A stretch of 64,000 bases of DNA from Conexibacter arvalis (GCF_014199525.1 NZ_JACHNU010000001.1:1528182-1592181), one strand, 5' to 3'; shown: positions 36,313 to 46,008, counted from the first letter of the stretch. Translations and numbers: made by a program. The notes: generated by a model not told the origin, from the letters alone.

Positions 36313-36873
36313 ATGACCGGACAACGCTCCGACTTCGCGCGCAACGAGCGGCGGATCGTCGACGCCGCGGCGAGACTGCTGGCCGACTCGCCCGGCGCGG
36401 GGATGAGCGAGATAGCAGCCGCCGCCGGCCTCGGCCGCGCCACGCTCTACCGCCACTTTCCGACGCGCGAGGCGCTGATCGCCGGCATGCGCGAGGAGGC
36501 ATACGACGGCGTCGCCGCGGTGATCGAGCGCCACCGCGCCGCCGGCCCGGCCGAGGGCGGATTCGCGCGGCTCGTGGAGGAGCTGGTCGACGTCGGCGAG
36601 CGCTACAGGATCGTGCTCGCGGGCACCTTCGACCAGCAGCGCCGCGACGAGACGCGCCGCCGCTTCGAGCTGCCGCTGCGCGAGCTGATCGAGCGCGCCC
36701 AGGAGGCCGGCGAGCTCGACCGCGACGTGCCGGCGCAGTGGATCGGGATCGCGCTCGGCGGGCTGCTCGAAGCCGCCTTCAGAGCCCACGCCGAGGGGCG
36801 CGTGACGGTGTCGGAGGCGAAGCTGATCGCGGTCCGCGGGCTGCGCTCCGGCTTCGGCGCCGGACGCTCCTGA
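36313..36873 (+). CDS. TetR-family transcriptional regulator
   Basis: The 186-residue regulator has a TetR N-terminal domain ([35 protein letters not shown]) and a short C-terminal ligand domain. TACGGT at 36297-36302 ends 10 bases before the ATG, and no SD is present. It is divergent from the DeoR gene. No obvious target gene is adjacent. Confidence 0.9.
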   Translation: MTGQRSDFARNERRIVDAAARLLADSPGAGMSEIAAAAGLGRATLYRHFPTREALIAGMREEAYDGVAAVIERHRAAGPAEGGFARLVEELVDVGERYRIVLAGTFDQQRRDETRRRFELPLRELIERAQEAGELDRDVPAQWIGIALGGLLEAAFRAHAEGRVTVSEAKLIAVRGLRSGFGAGRS

Positions 36874-36999
36874 CGAGCGCCGCGCGCGCCCGTCCGCCGC
36901 CGCCGTCCGCCGCGCCCCGCCGGGCGCCGGTTCACGCCCTGACAGCGCCGCCGCGCGCCTCCCACCGAGGCGTACCATCGGAGGGAGAGGTAGCTCACG

Positions 37000-37473
37000 G
37001 TGGTGCTCATCGGCCTGGTGTCGATCGTCTGCGGAGTCGCCCTGCTGGTCGCGGAGGCGCACCTCCCCGCTGGCGCGCTCGGCGTCGCCGGCGCCGTCGC
37101 GCTCGCCGTCGGCGCGGGCCTCGCGATCGGCGGGGCGGGCGGCGGACTGGCGCTCGCGCTCGCCGGCGTCGCGGCCGCCGGACTCGTCGCGGCCGCGTGG
37201 GGCGGGGTGATCGCGCGCACGGCGCTGGTCACGCGCCGCCGCCGCGTCGTCTCCGGCCGCGAGGCGCTCAGCGGCCGGCTCGGCGAGGTGCGCGCGTGGA
37301 ACGGCGACCGGCGCGGCCAGGTGCTCGTCGACGGCGCGCTGTGGCAGGCGCGCGCGAGCGTGCTGGAGGCGGCGCCGGCCGAGATCCACCGCGGCGACCT
37401 CGTCGTCGTCGAGCGGGTGAGCGGCCTGACGCTGACCGTGCGCCGGGCCGAGGAGTGGGAGGAGGAGCCATGA
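37000..37473 (+). CDS. NfeD-like membrane protein
   Basis: The 157-residue protein has three or four hydrophobic segments in its first 70 residues and a C-terminal OB-fold domain ([41 protein letters not shown]). NfeD proteins partner SPFH/stomatin proteins, which matches the next gene, overlapping by 4 bases. GAGGGAGAGG precedes GTG 37000. Together they likely organise membrane microdomains or membrane protein turnover. Confidence 0.88.
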   Translation: MVLIGLVSIVCGVALLVAEAHLPAGALGVAGAVALAVGAGLAIGGAGGGLALALAGVAAAGLVAAAWGGVIARTALVTRRRRVVSGREALSGRLGEVRAWNGDRRGQVLVDGALWQARASVLEAAPAEIHRGDLVVVERVSGLTLTVRRAEEWEEEP

Positions 37474-38390
37474 TCGCCGCGGTGCTGGTGGGAGTGGCGG
37501 TGCTGCTCTGCGCGGCGCTCGCGCTGGCGGCGGCGTCGGTGCGGGTCCTGCGCGAGTACGAGCGCGGGGTCGTCTTCCGGCTCGGCCGCGTGATCGACCA
37601 GCAGGGCCCCGGGGTCGTGCTGCTGATCCCGGCCGTCGACCGGCTCGTGCGCACGACGCTGCGGACCGTGACGATGAAGGTGCCGGCGCAGGAGGTGATC
37701 ACGCGCGACAACGTCCCGGTGCGCGTCACCGCGGTCACCTGGTTCCGTGTGATCGACCCGATCCGCTCGGTCGTCGAGGTCGAGGACGTCTTCGCCGCCA
37801 CCTCGCAGGTCGCCCAGACGACGCTGCGCTCGGTGCTCGGCAAGGCCGACCTCGACGCGCTGCTGTCCGAGCGCGAGCGGCTCAACGAGAGCCTCCAGCA
37901 GATCATCGACGAGCAGACCGAGCCGTGGGGCGTGAAGGTGACGATCGTCGAGATCAAGGACGTCGAGATCCCAGAGCGGATGCAGCACGCGCTCGCGCGC
38001 CAGGCCGAGGCCGAGCGCACCCGCCGCGCGAAGGTGATCAACGCCGAGGGCGAGTTCCAGGCCGCCGCGCGGCTGGCCGACGCGGCCGAGGTGATCGAGT
38101 CCAACCCGGTGACGATCCAGCTGCGCACGCTCCAGGCGCTGACCGAGATGAGCGGCAACCAGGGCTCGACGATCGTCTTCCCGCTGCCGCTGGAGCTGCT
38201 GCAGGGGCTCAGATCGCCGGCGGTCCCCGCCACTTCCGCTCGAACGGAAGCCGCCACCGATGCGGCGCGATCAGCTGGTGCTGGGTCTCGGGTCCCCACG
38301 ATCCCGGCTGGTAGATCTGGAGGGGCGGTGGCAGCTCCAGCAGCGGCGCCGAGACCTCCCACAGCCGCTCGATCCCGTCGGCGGTCGTGA
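37470..38390 (+). CDS. SPFH-domain stomatin/slipin-family protein
   Basis: The 306-residue protein has one N-terminal membrane helix. An SPFH domain follows ([45 protein letters not shown]), then a coiled-coil region ([22 protein letters not shown]). The conserved part ends at [10 protein letters not shown] near residue 249. The last ~57 residues are low-complexity and lie antisense over the 3' end of the G6PDH gene. GGAGGAG precedes ATG 37470. It forms an operon with NfeD. Confidence 0.9.
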   Translation: MIAAVLVGVAVLLCAALALAAASVRVLREYERGVVFRLGRVIDQQGPGVVLLIPAVDRLVRTTLRTVTMKVPAQEVITRDNVPVRVTAVTWFRVIDPIRSVVEVEDVFAATSQVAQTTLRSVLGKADLDALLSERERLNESLQQIIDEQTEPWGVKVTIVEIKDVEIPERMQHALARQAEAERTRRAKVINAEGEFQAAARLADAAEVIESNPVTIQLRTLQALTEMSGNQGSTIVFPLPLELLQGLRSPAVPATSARTEAATDAARSAGAGSRVPTIPAGRSGGAVAAPAAAPRPPTAARSRRRS

Positions 38391-39645
38391 AGAGCGTGTG
38401 GTCGCCCATCAGGGCGTCGTGGATCAGGCGCTCGTAGGCCTCCAGCACGTCGCGGCCGTAGGCGGTCTCGTCGAGCGAGAACTGCATGCTCGCCTTCTCC
38501 AGCCGCATGCCTGGCCCCGGCCGCTTGCCGTAGAAGGAGAGCGACAGGCGTGAGGCCTCGTCGAGGTCGAAGGTCATGTGGTCGGGGCCGTACGCGCCGA
38601 CGCCGGAGCCGCGCGGGAACATCCCCTGCGGCGGCTCGTGGTACGCGATCGAGATGATCCGGCCGCTCTCCGCCAGCCGCTTGCCGGTGCGCAGGTAGAA
38701 CGGAACGCCCGACCAGCGCCAGTTGTCGACCTCGGCCTTCAGCGCGACGAAGGTCTCGGTCTCGGAGTCCGGCGCGACGCCCGGCTCGTCGCGGTAGCCG
38801 GCGTACTGGCCGCGCACGACCTCGCGCGGGTCGAGCGGCTTCATCGAGCGGAAGACCTTGTTCTTCTCCTCGGTGATCGCGCGCGGCTCCAGCGACGTCG
38901 GCGGCTCCATCGCGACGAAGGCGAGCACCTGCATCAGGTGGGTGACGACCATGTCGCGGAAGGCGCCGGTCGCCTCGTAGAAGCTGCCGCGCATCCCGAT
39001 CGAGAGCGTCTCGGGGACCTCGATCAGCACATGGTCGATGTGCAGCCGGTTCCAGATCGGCTCGAACAGGCCGTTGGCGAAGCGCAGCGCGAGGATGTTC
39101 TGCGCCGCCTCCTTGCCGAGGAAGTGGTCGATGCGGAAGACCTGCGGCTCCTCGAAGACTTCGTGGACCGCGGCGTTCAGCTCCCGCGCGCTCGCGAGGT
39201 CGGTGCCGAACGGCTTCTCCATCACGATCCGGGCGCCTTCGGCGAGGCCGGCCTCGCCGAGCTCGGCGACGACCGACTGCGCCGCCCGCGGCGGCACGCT
39301 CAGATAGTGGAGCACGCGCGCCCCGGGCGGCAGCTCCGCGCGCGCGGACCGCACCCGCTCGGCGAGCGCCCGCGGCCCGCCGCTTCCCGGCACGAACGAC
39401 AGCCGTCTCGCGAACGCCTCCCACGAGCGCTCGTAGACGTGCGAGCGCGAGAACTCGGCGACCGCGTCGCGCGCCAGCCTGCGGAAGCGCTCGTCGTCGA
39501 GCTCGTCGAGCGAGGTGCCGACGATGCGGAAGTCGATCGGCAGCAGGCCGGCCTGGAACAGCCGCAGCAGGCCCGGCAGCAGCTTGCGTCTGGCGAGATC
39601 CCCGGAGGCACCGAAGAGGACGATGACGTGGGGATCGGGGTTCAC
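38209..39645 (-). CDS. zwf: Glucose-6-phosphate 1-dehydrogenase
   Basis: The 478-residue enzyme oxidises glucose 6-phosphate to 6-phosphogluconolactone with NADP(+), the entry to the pentose phosphate pathway. It has the dinucleotide motif [13 protein letters not shown] near the N-terminus, the catalytic [13 protein letters not shown] near residue 170, and the C-terminal YQPGSWGP block. The start is GTG 39645 with a CACACT box 8 bases upstream. Its 3' end overlaps the SPFH gene by 182 bases in convergent orientation. Confidence 0.95.
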   Translation of the reverse strand: MNPDPHVIVLFGASGDLARRKLLPGLLRLFQAGLLPIDFRIVGTSLDELDDERFRRLARDAVAEFSRSHVYERSWEAFARRLSFVPGSGGPRALAERVRSARAELPPGARVLHYLSVPPRAAQSVVAELGEAGLAEGARIVMEKPFGTDLASARELNAAVHEVFEEPQVFRIDHFLGKEAAQNILALRFANGLFEPIWNRLHIDHVLIEVPETLSIGMRGSFYEATGAFRDMVVTHLMQVLAFVAMEPPTSLEPRAITEEKNKVFRSMKPLDPREVVRGQYAGYRDEPGVAPDSETETFVALKAEVDNWRWSGVPFYLRTGKRLAESGRIISIAYHEPPQGMFPRGSGVGAYGPDHMTFDLDEASRLSLSFYGKRPGPGMRLEKASMQFSLDETAYGRDVLEAYERLIHDALMGDHTLFTTADGIERLWEVSAPLLELPPPLQIYQPGSWGPETQHQLIAPHRWRLPFERKWRGPPAI

Positions 39646-39810
39646 GAGGACGAAGTGTGCACGGCTGGCCGGTCGTCTGGCGTGCGCCTCCGCGGCCGAG
39701 CCTCCCCCGATCGCGGCGCGCGCAAGCGTGGTCCGGGCCCTGACCTTCGTGAGAGCGCGAACTCACGTCCGGGCGATGCCGCACGCCCGGCCGCGACCTA
39801 GTTTCGGCCG

Positions 39811-39852
39811 ATGTCCGCGACGGCCGCGAGCCCGCCGCCGGCCGCGCCGTGA
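39811..39852 (+). CDS. Possible 13-residue leader peptide
   Basis: ATG 39811 follows TAGTTT (39799-39804) by 6 bases, the leaderless arrangement seen elsewhere. It encodes MSATAASPPPAAP and stops in a TGA (39850-39852) that overlaps the GTG start of the kinase. Translation of this peptide, including a PPP stretch that can stall ribosomes, could couple to or control kinase translation. It could instead be chance. Confidence 0.35.
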   Translation: MSATAASPPPAAP

Positions 39853-42230
39853 GCGGCAGGCTCTCCCCGGCCCGCCGGATCGATCTCGCGATCGCCGGCG
39901 GGCTGCTCCTGGTCGGGCAGCTCGAGAACGGCCTGCGCGGGGCGATCGGCCCGCAGGCGGCCTCCCACGCGCTGTGGGCGCTCGCCGCGGTCGCGGTGCT
40001 GTGGCGGCGCCGGCCGCTGCTGTTCTTCGCGTGGGCGATGGTCGTCCACGTGCTGACGGTGACGTGGGACCTGCTGCCCGAGGGCGGGGCCGCCTACGCG
40101 CTCTACACGCCGCTGGCGCTGTTCGGGCTCGGCGCCTACGCCCGCGATCCGCGCCGCGCCGTCGCGGCCGCCGCCGCCGGCCTCGTGACGGTCATGGTCG
40201 TGCGTGTCGGGCTCGACCTCGCCGGCGTGCTGTCGAACCGCAGCGACGACCAGTGGCTGCGCGAGCTCGGGATCTTCGCGCCGGCCGCCGCCGGCGGGCT
40301 GCTGCTGCGCGACCGGGCCGAGGCGCTGCAGCGCGCCCGCCGCCGCGCGGCCGCCGCCGGCGACGACGACGCCGTCGACCTCGCGCTGGTCGCCGAGCGG
40401 ACGCGGATCGCGCGCGAGCTCCACGCCGTCGTGCGCGGCTGCGTGCGCGCGGTGCTCGACGAGGTCGCCGCCGCCCGCTCGACGCTCGCGGCCCGCACCG
40501 GCGTTTCGCGCGCGGCGCTGCGGCGGGCGCGCGACGCCAGCCAGCAGGCGATGGGCGAGATGCGGCGGATGCTCCTGCTGCTGCGCAGCGAGGCCGGCGA
40601 CGGCGCCGCGCCGGCGGCCGCGCTCGCCGGCGGCGAGGTCGGCGGCGTCGGCACCGGCCGGCCCGACGCCGCCGACGTGCCGGCGACGCTCGACGACCTC
40701 GCCGCGCGGCTCGCGGACGGGCCGATCGCGGTGCGGCGCGCCCGCGCCGCGACCTCCGCTCCCGAGGCGCCGCTGCCGGCGGTCGCGATGCGCGTGCTCG
40801 TCGCGCTCGCCGAGCTGCCCGGCTGCACGCGGATCGCGATCGAGCGCGGCGACGGGGTGGTGCGCGCGGCGGCGCGCCTGACCGGCGCCGCCGACCCGCT
40901 CCGCGTCGAGGCGCTGGCGGAGCGGGCCCGGCTCGCGGGCGGGCGGCTGCGGCGCGGCTGGCCGCGCCGCAGCCGGATCGTGCTGCTGCTGCCGGCGGCA
41001 CCGCACGCCGCGCCGCATCCGGTCGACCGCAACCCGTGGCTGCGCCTGCCCGCCTGCGTGCGCGCGCAGGGGGTCCCGCTGCTGTTGTGCGCGCTGGAGG
41101 TGTGCGAGGCGCTGATGGCCGCCGACGGCGACGCCGCCTCCTACGGCCCGGCGTCGACGCCGGTGCGCGTCGCGGGCGCGGTCGTGCTCGCGGCCGCCTT
41201 CCTGCCGCGGCGGCGGTGGCCGCTGCTGACGGTCGCGCTCGTCGTCGCGATCGCCTGGCTGCGGACCGACCTGCTCGGCGACTGGTTCGGCCTCAACCCG
41301 CCGCTCTACCTCGCGGCCTTCGTCGCCGCGGCGTACGCGAAGTCGCTGTGGGCGGCGGCGCTGGGCGGGCTGCTGGCGGCCGGCGGCGGCGTCGCCGTCG
41401 TCGTCTCGGCCTTCGGCTGGGCCGGCTATCCGTCGAGCGTCTTCCTCTTCTTCGTGACGATGGTCGGCGCGGTCTGGGTGACCGGCGTCGGCGGCCGGCG
41501 CCGGCTCGCGCAGGCGGAGGAGCTGCGCGTGCTGTCGGCCGCCGAGGAGCGCCGCCAGGCGCGCGCGATCGCCCGCGCCGTCAACGCCGAGCGTCTGCGC
41601 GTCGCACGCGAGCTGCACGACCTCGTCGGACACGGCCTCACCTCGATCACGCTCCAGTGCGCCGTCGCCGACCAGCTGCTCGACGCCCGCCCGGCCGCCG
41701 CCGCGTCTGCGATCGGCGCCGTCGAGGAGGTCGGCGAGGAGGTGCTGCGGGAGCTGCACCAGCTGCTCGCCGCGCTCGACGGCGGCGACGAGCACGAGGC
41801 GCCCGAGCTGGCGCGGCTGCCGGAGCTTGCGCGGCGCGCCGAGGCGCAGGGGCTGCGCGTGCGGCTGGAGCTGGTGGGGGACGTCGCGACGGTCGCCGCG
41901 GGCCCGGCCGGCGCCGCCTACCGGATCGTCCAGGAGGCGCTCACGAACGCCCGCAAGCACGGCGGGCCGGTGCCGGTGCGGGCGCGCGTCGCGGTCGACC
42001 GCGGCCGGCTGACGGTCGCGGTCCGCAACCCGCTCGCGGCCGCGCCGGCGACCGTCGGAGCCATGCCGGCCGCGCCCGCCTCGGCGCCGGCCCCCGACCG
42101 GCCGCTCGGCAGCGGTCTCGGCCTCGCCGGGATGCGTGAGCGGGTGCGCGTCTACGACGGCTGGCTGCTGGCCGGCCGCGAGCCGGACGGCGACTGGGTC
42201 GTGCGCGCGGAGCTGCCGCTGGCGCGGTGA
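39849..42230 (+). CDS. Double-unit membrane histidine kinase (two HisKA_3 modules)
   Basis: The 793-residue protein looks like two NarL-type sensor kinases joined head to tail. Unit 1 (1-395) has membrane helices and a degenerate dimerisation helix with H192 in ARELHAVVRG, where the usual Asp after His is Ala. It lacks a recognisable ATP-binding N box. Unit 2 (396-793) has more membrane helices, H590 in ARELHDLVGHGLTS, an N box in EALTNARKHGG and the G box LGSGLGLAGMRERV. So only the second half appears catalytic. The response regulator is convergent 20 bases past the stop. Confidence 0.88.
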   Translation: MSGRLSPARRIDLAIAGGLLLVGQLENGLRGAIGPQAASHALWALAAVAVLWRRRPLLFFAWAMVVHVLTVTWDLLPEGGAAYALYTPLALFGLGAYARDPRRAVAAAAAGLVTVMVVRVGLDLAGVLSNRSDDQWLRELGIFAPAAAGGLLLRDRAEALQRARRRAAAAGDDDAVDLALVAERTRIARELHAVVRGCVRAVLDEVAAARSTLAARTGVSRAALRRARDASQQAMGEMRRMLLLLRSEAGDGAAPAAALAGGEVGGVGTGRPDAADVPATLDDLAARLADGPIAVRRARAATSAPEAPLPAVAMRVLVALAELPGCTRIAIERGDGVVRAAARLTGAADPLRVEALAERARLAGGRLRRGWPRRSRIVLLLPAAPHAAPHPVDRNPWLRLPACVRAQGVPLLLCALEVCEALMAADGDAASYGPASTPVRVAGAVVLAAAFLPRRRWPLLTVALVVAIAWLRTDLLGDWFGLNPPLYLAAFVAAAYAKSLWAAALGGLLAAGGGVAVVVSAFGWAGYPSSVFLFFVTMVGAVWVTGVGGRRRLAQAEELRVLSAAEERRQARAIARAVNAERLRVARELHDLVGHGLTSITLQCAVADQLLDARPAAAASAIGAVEEVGEEVLRELHQLLAALDGGDEHEAPELARLPELARRAEAQGLRVRLELVGDVATVAAGPAGAAYRIVQEALTNARKHGGPVPVRARVAVDRGRLTVAVRNPLAAAPATVGAMPAAPASAPAPDRPLGSGLGLAGMRERVRVYDGWLLAGREPDGDWVVRAELPLAR

Positions 42231-42250
42231 GGCGGGTGGCGGGGCCGCGG

Positions 42251-42925
42251 TCAGCTGCCGCGCAGCTCGCCGCTGCCGAGCTCGACGAGGCCGCTCTCGT
42301 AGGCGGCGACGACGATCTGGGTCCGGTTGCGCAGGCCGAGCTTCGACAAGATGCTCGTGACGTGGGTCTTGACCGTGCCCTCGCCGAGGAACAGCTCGCC
42401 GGCGATCTCGGCGTTGGTCATCCCGCGCGCGACGAGGCGGGCGACGTCGAGCTCGCGCGGGGTCAGCTCGGCGAGGCGGCCGGTCAGCTGCTCGTCGGGG
42501 GTCGGGCGGCGCACGTAGTGCTCGATCAGCTGGCGGGTGACGGCAGGGGAGAGGAGCGCGTCGCCGGCCGCGACGGTGCGGACGGCGCCGACGAGCGAGT
42601 CGGGCGCGGTGTCCTTCAGCAGGAAGCCGGCCGCGCCCGCGCGCAGCGCGGCGAGCACGTACTCGTCGAGGTGGAAGGTCGTCACGACCAGCACCCGCAC
42701 GCCCGGCATCCGCTGCTGCAGGCGGCGGGTCGCCTCGATCCCGTCGACGCCCGGCATGCGGATGTCCATCACGGCGACGTCGGGGCTCGATCTGATGATC
42801 TCCTCGACCGCGGCGGCGCCGTCGGCGGCCTCGCCGACGACGCGGATCCCCGGGTCGGCCTCGAGGATCATCTTCATGCCGCCGCGGACGAGGGCCATGT
42901 CGTCGGCGACCACCACGCGGATCAT
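42251..42925 (-). CDS. NarL/LuxR-type response regulator
   Basis: The 224-residue protein has a receiver domain (D8/D9, phospho-acceptor D54 in AVMDIRMPG, TTFHLDEYVL, LLKDTAP) and a LuxR helix-turn-helix (LTPRELDVARLVARGMTNAEIAGELFLGEGTVKTH, named by sense). ATG 42925 has GAGGA upstream. It is encoded tail to tail with the double-unit kinase, which is very likely its partner. Confidence 0.93.
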   Translation of the reverse strand: MIRVVVADDMALVRGGMKMILEADPGIRVVGEAADGAAAVEEIIRSSPDVAVMDIRMPGVDGIEATRRLQQRMPGVRVLVVTTFHLDEYVLAALRAGAAGFLLKDTAPDSLVGAVRTVAAGDALLSPAVTRQLIEHYVRRPTPDEQLTGRLAELTPRELDVARLVARGMTNAEIAGELFLGEGTVKTHVTSILSKLGLRNRTQIVVAAYESGLVELGSGELRGS

Positions 42926-43031
42926 CCCCGCATCCTCGCCGCTGCGCGAGCGGCGCGCAACGCCGCATCCGCGAGGCCTCCTCCGACGAAGGTCGCGGCG
43001 CGCCTCTGCCGATCGGCAGAGGCGTGGCCGG

Positions 43032-43604
43032 TCAGGCGGCGACCGGGTGGCGCAGGTCGCGCAGCGTCGCCTCGACGCGGACCAGCTCGTCGAGCAGACC
43101 GTCCGCGGCATCGGTCATCGTCTCGTTCGCCTGCACGACGCCGTCGTCGCCGACGAATCTGGCGACGAACGGGATCGGCAGCTCGCCGGCGACGGTCAGC
43201 TTCAGCGCCGCGAGCACCGGCTTGATCGCGGTGGCCGCGCGCGTGCCGGCCGACACGCCGCCGTAGCTCACTATGCCGATCGGCTTGTGCTGCCACTCGT
43301 GGTGGAGGTAGTCGAGCGCGTTCTTGACCGGCGCGGTGAAGGTGTGGTTGTACTCGGGCATGACGAGCACGACGGCGTCGGCGGCGGCGACCCGCGCGCT
43401 CCATGCCTTCGTGTGGTCGTGCTCGTAGCGCTGCAGGCGGGGGTGGTTGGGCTCGTCCATCAGCGGCAGGTCGAGCTCGGCGAGGTCGGCGACGTCGACG
43501 TCGAAGCCGCCGTGCGCCTCGGCCCGGGCGCCGAACCAGCGCGCGACCGGAAGGCCGACGCGGCCGGGACGGGTCGAGCCGACGATGATCAGGAGTCGTG
43601 GCAT
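43032..43604 (-). CDS. NADPH-dependent FMN reductase (flavodoxin-like)
   Basis: The 190-residue protein has the FMN phosphate-binding loop VGSTRPGRVG, the flavin-contact block MPEYNHTFTAPVKNALD and SYGGVSAGTRA. It uses NAD(P)H to reduce FMN or azo/quinone compounds. TACATT (43611-43616 on the minus strand) ends 6 bases before the ATG, so the transcript is probably leaderless. Confidence 0.92.
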   Translation of the reverse strand: MPRLLIIVGSTRPGRVGLPVARWFGARAEAHGGFDVDVADLAELDLPLMDEPNHPRLQRYEHDHTKAWSARVAAADAVVLVMPEYNHTFTAPVKNALDYLHHEWQHKPIGIVSYGGVSAGTRAATAIKPVLAALKLTVAGELPIPFVARFVGDDGVVQANETMTDAADGLLDELVRVEATLRDLRHPVAA

Positions 43605-43610
43605 CGTTCG

Positions 43611-43616
43611 AATGTA
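43611..43616 (-). promoter_or_regulatory. -10 element of the FMN reductase gene
   Basis: TACATT on the minus strand, 6 bases before ATG 43604. It sits in a small AT-rich near-palindrome (CGTTTGA ... TCGAACG) that may bind a regulator. Confidence 0.4.
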
Positions 43617-43706
43617 GTCAAACGATGTTTCGCGGGCGGCGCGCCCCCTCGCTTGGCCGACCGTCGAAGGCTCCGCGGCGCCGGGCGGGAAGCGAGGCGG
43701 TGGCGC

Positions 43707-45329
43707 CTATGCGCTCGGCGCGGCGCGCAGCGCCCTTGGCGGGCGCTCGCCGTCCTCGGGCGCGGCGGCCGCCTCGACGCGGTCGCGGCCGGCCCGCTTG
43801 GCGGCGTAGAGCGCGCGGTCGGCGGCGCGCATCAGGCCGTCGGCCTCGAGCGCATGCAGCGGCAGCACCGCGACGCCGAACGAGGCGGTCAGCGTCACGC
43901 CGGGGAAGGGGAGGTCGATCGCGGCGATCGCTCTGCGCAGCTGCTCGGCGACGGCGAGCGCGCCCTCCAGCGGCGTGTCGGGGAGCAGCACCGCGAACTC
44001 CTCGCCGCCGCTGCGGGCCGGCAGGTCCGACTCGCGCAGCTCGCTCAGCAGCGCGTGGCCGACCGCGGCGAGCGCCTGGTCGCCGGCGTCGTGGCCGTGC
44101 GTGTCGTTGAGCTGCTTGAAGTGGTCGAGGTCGAGCAGCACGAGCCCGAGCGAGCTGCGCGAGCGCGCGGTCTGGGCGAGCATCCGCTTGAGCGCGTCCT
44201 GCAGCGCCCAGCGGTTCGGCAGGCCGGTGAGCGCGTCGGTCATCGCGCGTGACTGGGCGAGCGCGAGCGTCCGCAGGCCCGACAGGATCGGCGCGGCCTG
44301 CGCGAGGCTGTCGGCGATCACCCGCTCGTCGCGTTCGCGCACGCGCGGCACCTCGGCGTCGTCGTGCTCGACGAGCACGGAGCCGATCACGCGGTCGGCG
44401 ACCAGCAGCGGACGGCAGCTGGTCGCGCGGCAGTCGCCGCAGACGGCGCAGGCGACGAGCGGCTCGCCGGCTCTGCGGACGTGGGTGCTGCCGCGGCGGA
44501 TCGCGAGGCAGTCGCGCGGTCTCGCGTCGACGATCCCAGGCGCCAGCGGCGAGTCGGGCGGCAGCGGCGTGCCGGCCTCGAGCCTGTCGTCGGCGTCGCT
44601 GCGGCGCAGCACCGTGACGGTCGTGCCCGCGAGCGAACGCTCGAGGTGGCGCTTCAGCAGCGCGTCGGCCTCGCTGGAGTCGACCGCGGACTGCATCGCG
44701 CTCGCGAACTCGGCCTGGGCCTCGGCGTAGCGGCGGCGGCGGTTGGCGCGGCGGCGGGTGATCGCGAGCCCGGTGCCGCCGAGCGCGACGGTGAGGACCA
44801 GCAGGGCGGCGAGCACGCGGAGCAGGATCGCCTCGTCGCGCGCGGCGCGGGCGTCGTCGAGCGCCTCGCGGTAGGCGGCGTTCTGCGCGCGGAAGCGGTC
44901 GACCTGGGCGGTGCGCGCTCTCAGCGTGCGCCGGTAGACCGCCGGGTCGACGGTGAAGGTGCTGGCGTCGCGCTCGGCCAGCCGCCGCCAGGCGAGCGCC
45001 GTCGTCTGCTGGGCGAGCAGCGCGGCGCGCAGCTCCTCGTCGTCGGTCTGGGACAGCTCGGCCTCGATCAGCGTGTCGAAGCGCGAGCGGGTCGCGCTGT
45101 ACGCCTGCAGCAGGTCCTCGTCGGCGGTGCTGAGGTACGCCCGCAGACCGGCCTCCTGGTCGAGCATCCCGGTCAGCAGCCGCTGAGAGGCGTCGACCCG
45201 CGCGAGCTGCCGGGCGGTCGAGCCGTCGAGTGCCGAGAACAGCACCAGCAGCGCGGCGATCGCGCCGCCGAGCAAGGCGGCGAAAACGGCGTACGGCACG
45301 AGGCGACGGACCGACATCCTCCCTGCCAT
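43707..45329 (-). CDS. Membrane diguanylate cyclase with CHASE3-like and GAF-like domains
   Basis: The 540-residue protein has an N-terminal helix, a periplasmic CHASE3-like helical domain (about 35-175) and a second membrane helix. A GAF-like region follows with several cysteines (CLAIRRGS, CAVCGDC, TSCRPLLV), then a GGDEF domain with active-site SGGEEF and the inhibitory RESD motif upstream. It should make c-di-GMP and bind it for feedback. The Cys cluster could hold a metal, an iron-sulfur cluster or a redox switch. ATG 45329 is chosen; ATG 45317 is an alternative. Confidence 0.88.
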   Translation of the reverse strand: MAGRMSVRRLVPYAVFAALLGGAIAALLVLFSALDGSTARQLARVDASQRLLTGMLDQEAGLRAYLSTADEDLLQAYSATRSRFDTLIEAELSQTDDEELRAALLAQQTTALAWRRLAERDASTFTVDPAVYRRTLRARTAQVDRFRAQNAAYREALDDARAARDEAILLRVLAALLVLTVALGGTGLAITRRRANRRRRYAEAQAEFASAMQSAVDSSEADALLKRHLERSLAGTTVTVLRRSDADDRLEAGTPLPPDSPLAPGIVDARPRDCLAIRRGSTHVRRAGEPLVACAVCGDCRATSCRPLLVADRVIGSVLVEHDDAEVPRVRERDERVIADSLAQAAPILSGLRTLALAQSRAMTDALTGLPNRWALQDALKRMLAQTARSRSSLGLVLLDLDHFKQLNDTHGHDAGDQALAAVGHALLSELRESDLPARSGGEEFAVLLPDTPLEGALAVAEQLRRAIAAIDLPFPGVTLTASFGVAVLPLHALEADGLMRAADRALYAAKRAGRDRVEAAAAPEDGERPPRALRAAPSA

Positions 45330-45446
45330 CGGCCAAGATCGCGGGCGGCTTGAGCGGGTTGGCGGCTCGGCGTCGCACGCTGACCGCGGCGGGGCGGGCG
45401 GGCGGCGCGGGTGCGGTGGCGGGCACGGGCGCGGCGGGAGGAGCGG

Positions 45447-45517
45447 GCGGCACGGAGCGCGGCGGGGCCCCGGGCGGCACGGGGCGCGGCGGGGCCCCGG
45501 GCGGCACGGGGCGCGCC
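45447..45517. repeat. 27-bp tandem repeat in an intergenic region
   Basis: A 27-bp GC-only-rich unit starts at 45464 and 45491 with a degraded copy before them. The region (45330-45582) separates the divergent GGDEF and DUF1801 genes and has no convincing gene. Confidence 0.7.
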
Positions 45518-45568
45518 GGGGCAGGGGCGGCGGGTGGTGCGGGCAATGCGGGGCCGGCCCGCGCCGCC

Positions 45569-45574
45569 TACCAT
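45569..45574 (+). promoter_or_regulatory. -10 element of the DUF1801 gene
   Basis: TACCAT ends 8 bases before GTG 45583, with no SD between them. Confidence 0.4.
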
Positions 45575-45582
45575 GGTCGGCC

Positions 45583-46008
45583 GTGACCGAGCCGACGCGC
45601 ACCGTCGAGCAGTTCATGGCCGCGCTGGCGCCCGAGCGGCGGGCGGCGGCCGAGGCGCTGCGCGCGACGGTCCTCGCCAACCTTCCCGCCGGGTTCGACG
45701 AGACGCTCGACTACGGGATGCTCGCCTACGGCACCGCGCGCGAGCCGGGCGGGGGCGGCGGCCGCCTGTCGCTGCTGTCGATCGCCGACCACGCGCCGTA
45801 CATGGCGCTCTACGTCAACTGCGTCGAGCCCGGCGGGGAGGAGGCGCTCTACGCCCGCTGGCGCGCGACCGGCACGCCGCTGGAGACGGGCAGCCGCGCG
45901 ATCCGCTTCCGCCGCCTCGACGAGCTCGCGCTGGGGGTCGTCGCCGAATGGATCGCCGCCCAGTCGCCCGACGCCCTCCGCGCCGCCTTCGCCCGCGCCC
46001 GCCGCTGA
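45583..46008 (+). CDS. DUF1801-family protein
   Basis: The 141-residue protein is of the YdhG/DUF1801 fold, with the blocks RRAAAEALRATVLANLP, ETLDYGMLAYG and APYMALYVNC. The family is small, cytoplasmic and lacks an agreed function; some members resemble iron-chaperone frataxin folds. GTG 45583 is the start. Transcription may begin right at the start codon. Confidence 0.82.
   Translation: MTEPTRTVEQFMAALAPERRAAAEALRATVLANLPAGFDETLDYGMLAYGTAREPGGGGGRLSLLSIADHAPYMALYVNCVEPGGEEALYARWRATGTPLETGSRAIRFRRLDELALGVVAEWIAAQSPDALRAAFARARR

Noticed and set aside
36874-36999. Gap between the TetR and NfeD genes searched for a gene or riboswitch
   Set aside because: Only 126 bases. It holds a TACCAT hexamer and an SD for the NfeD gene but no convincing structure.
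39798-42968. A 1056-codon minus-strand open frame opposite the double-unit kinase
   Set aside because: It is made of Arg/Gly/Asp-rich shadow sequence; the plus strand carries histidine kinase motifs.
45447-45517. 27-bp repeats considered as a replication origin or iteron array
   Set aside because: Only two full units, no AT-rich unwinding region, and no replication gene nearby.
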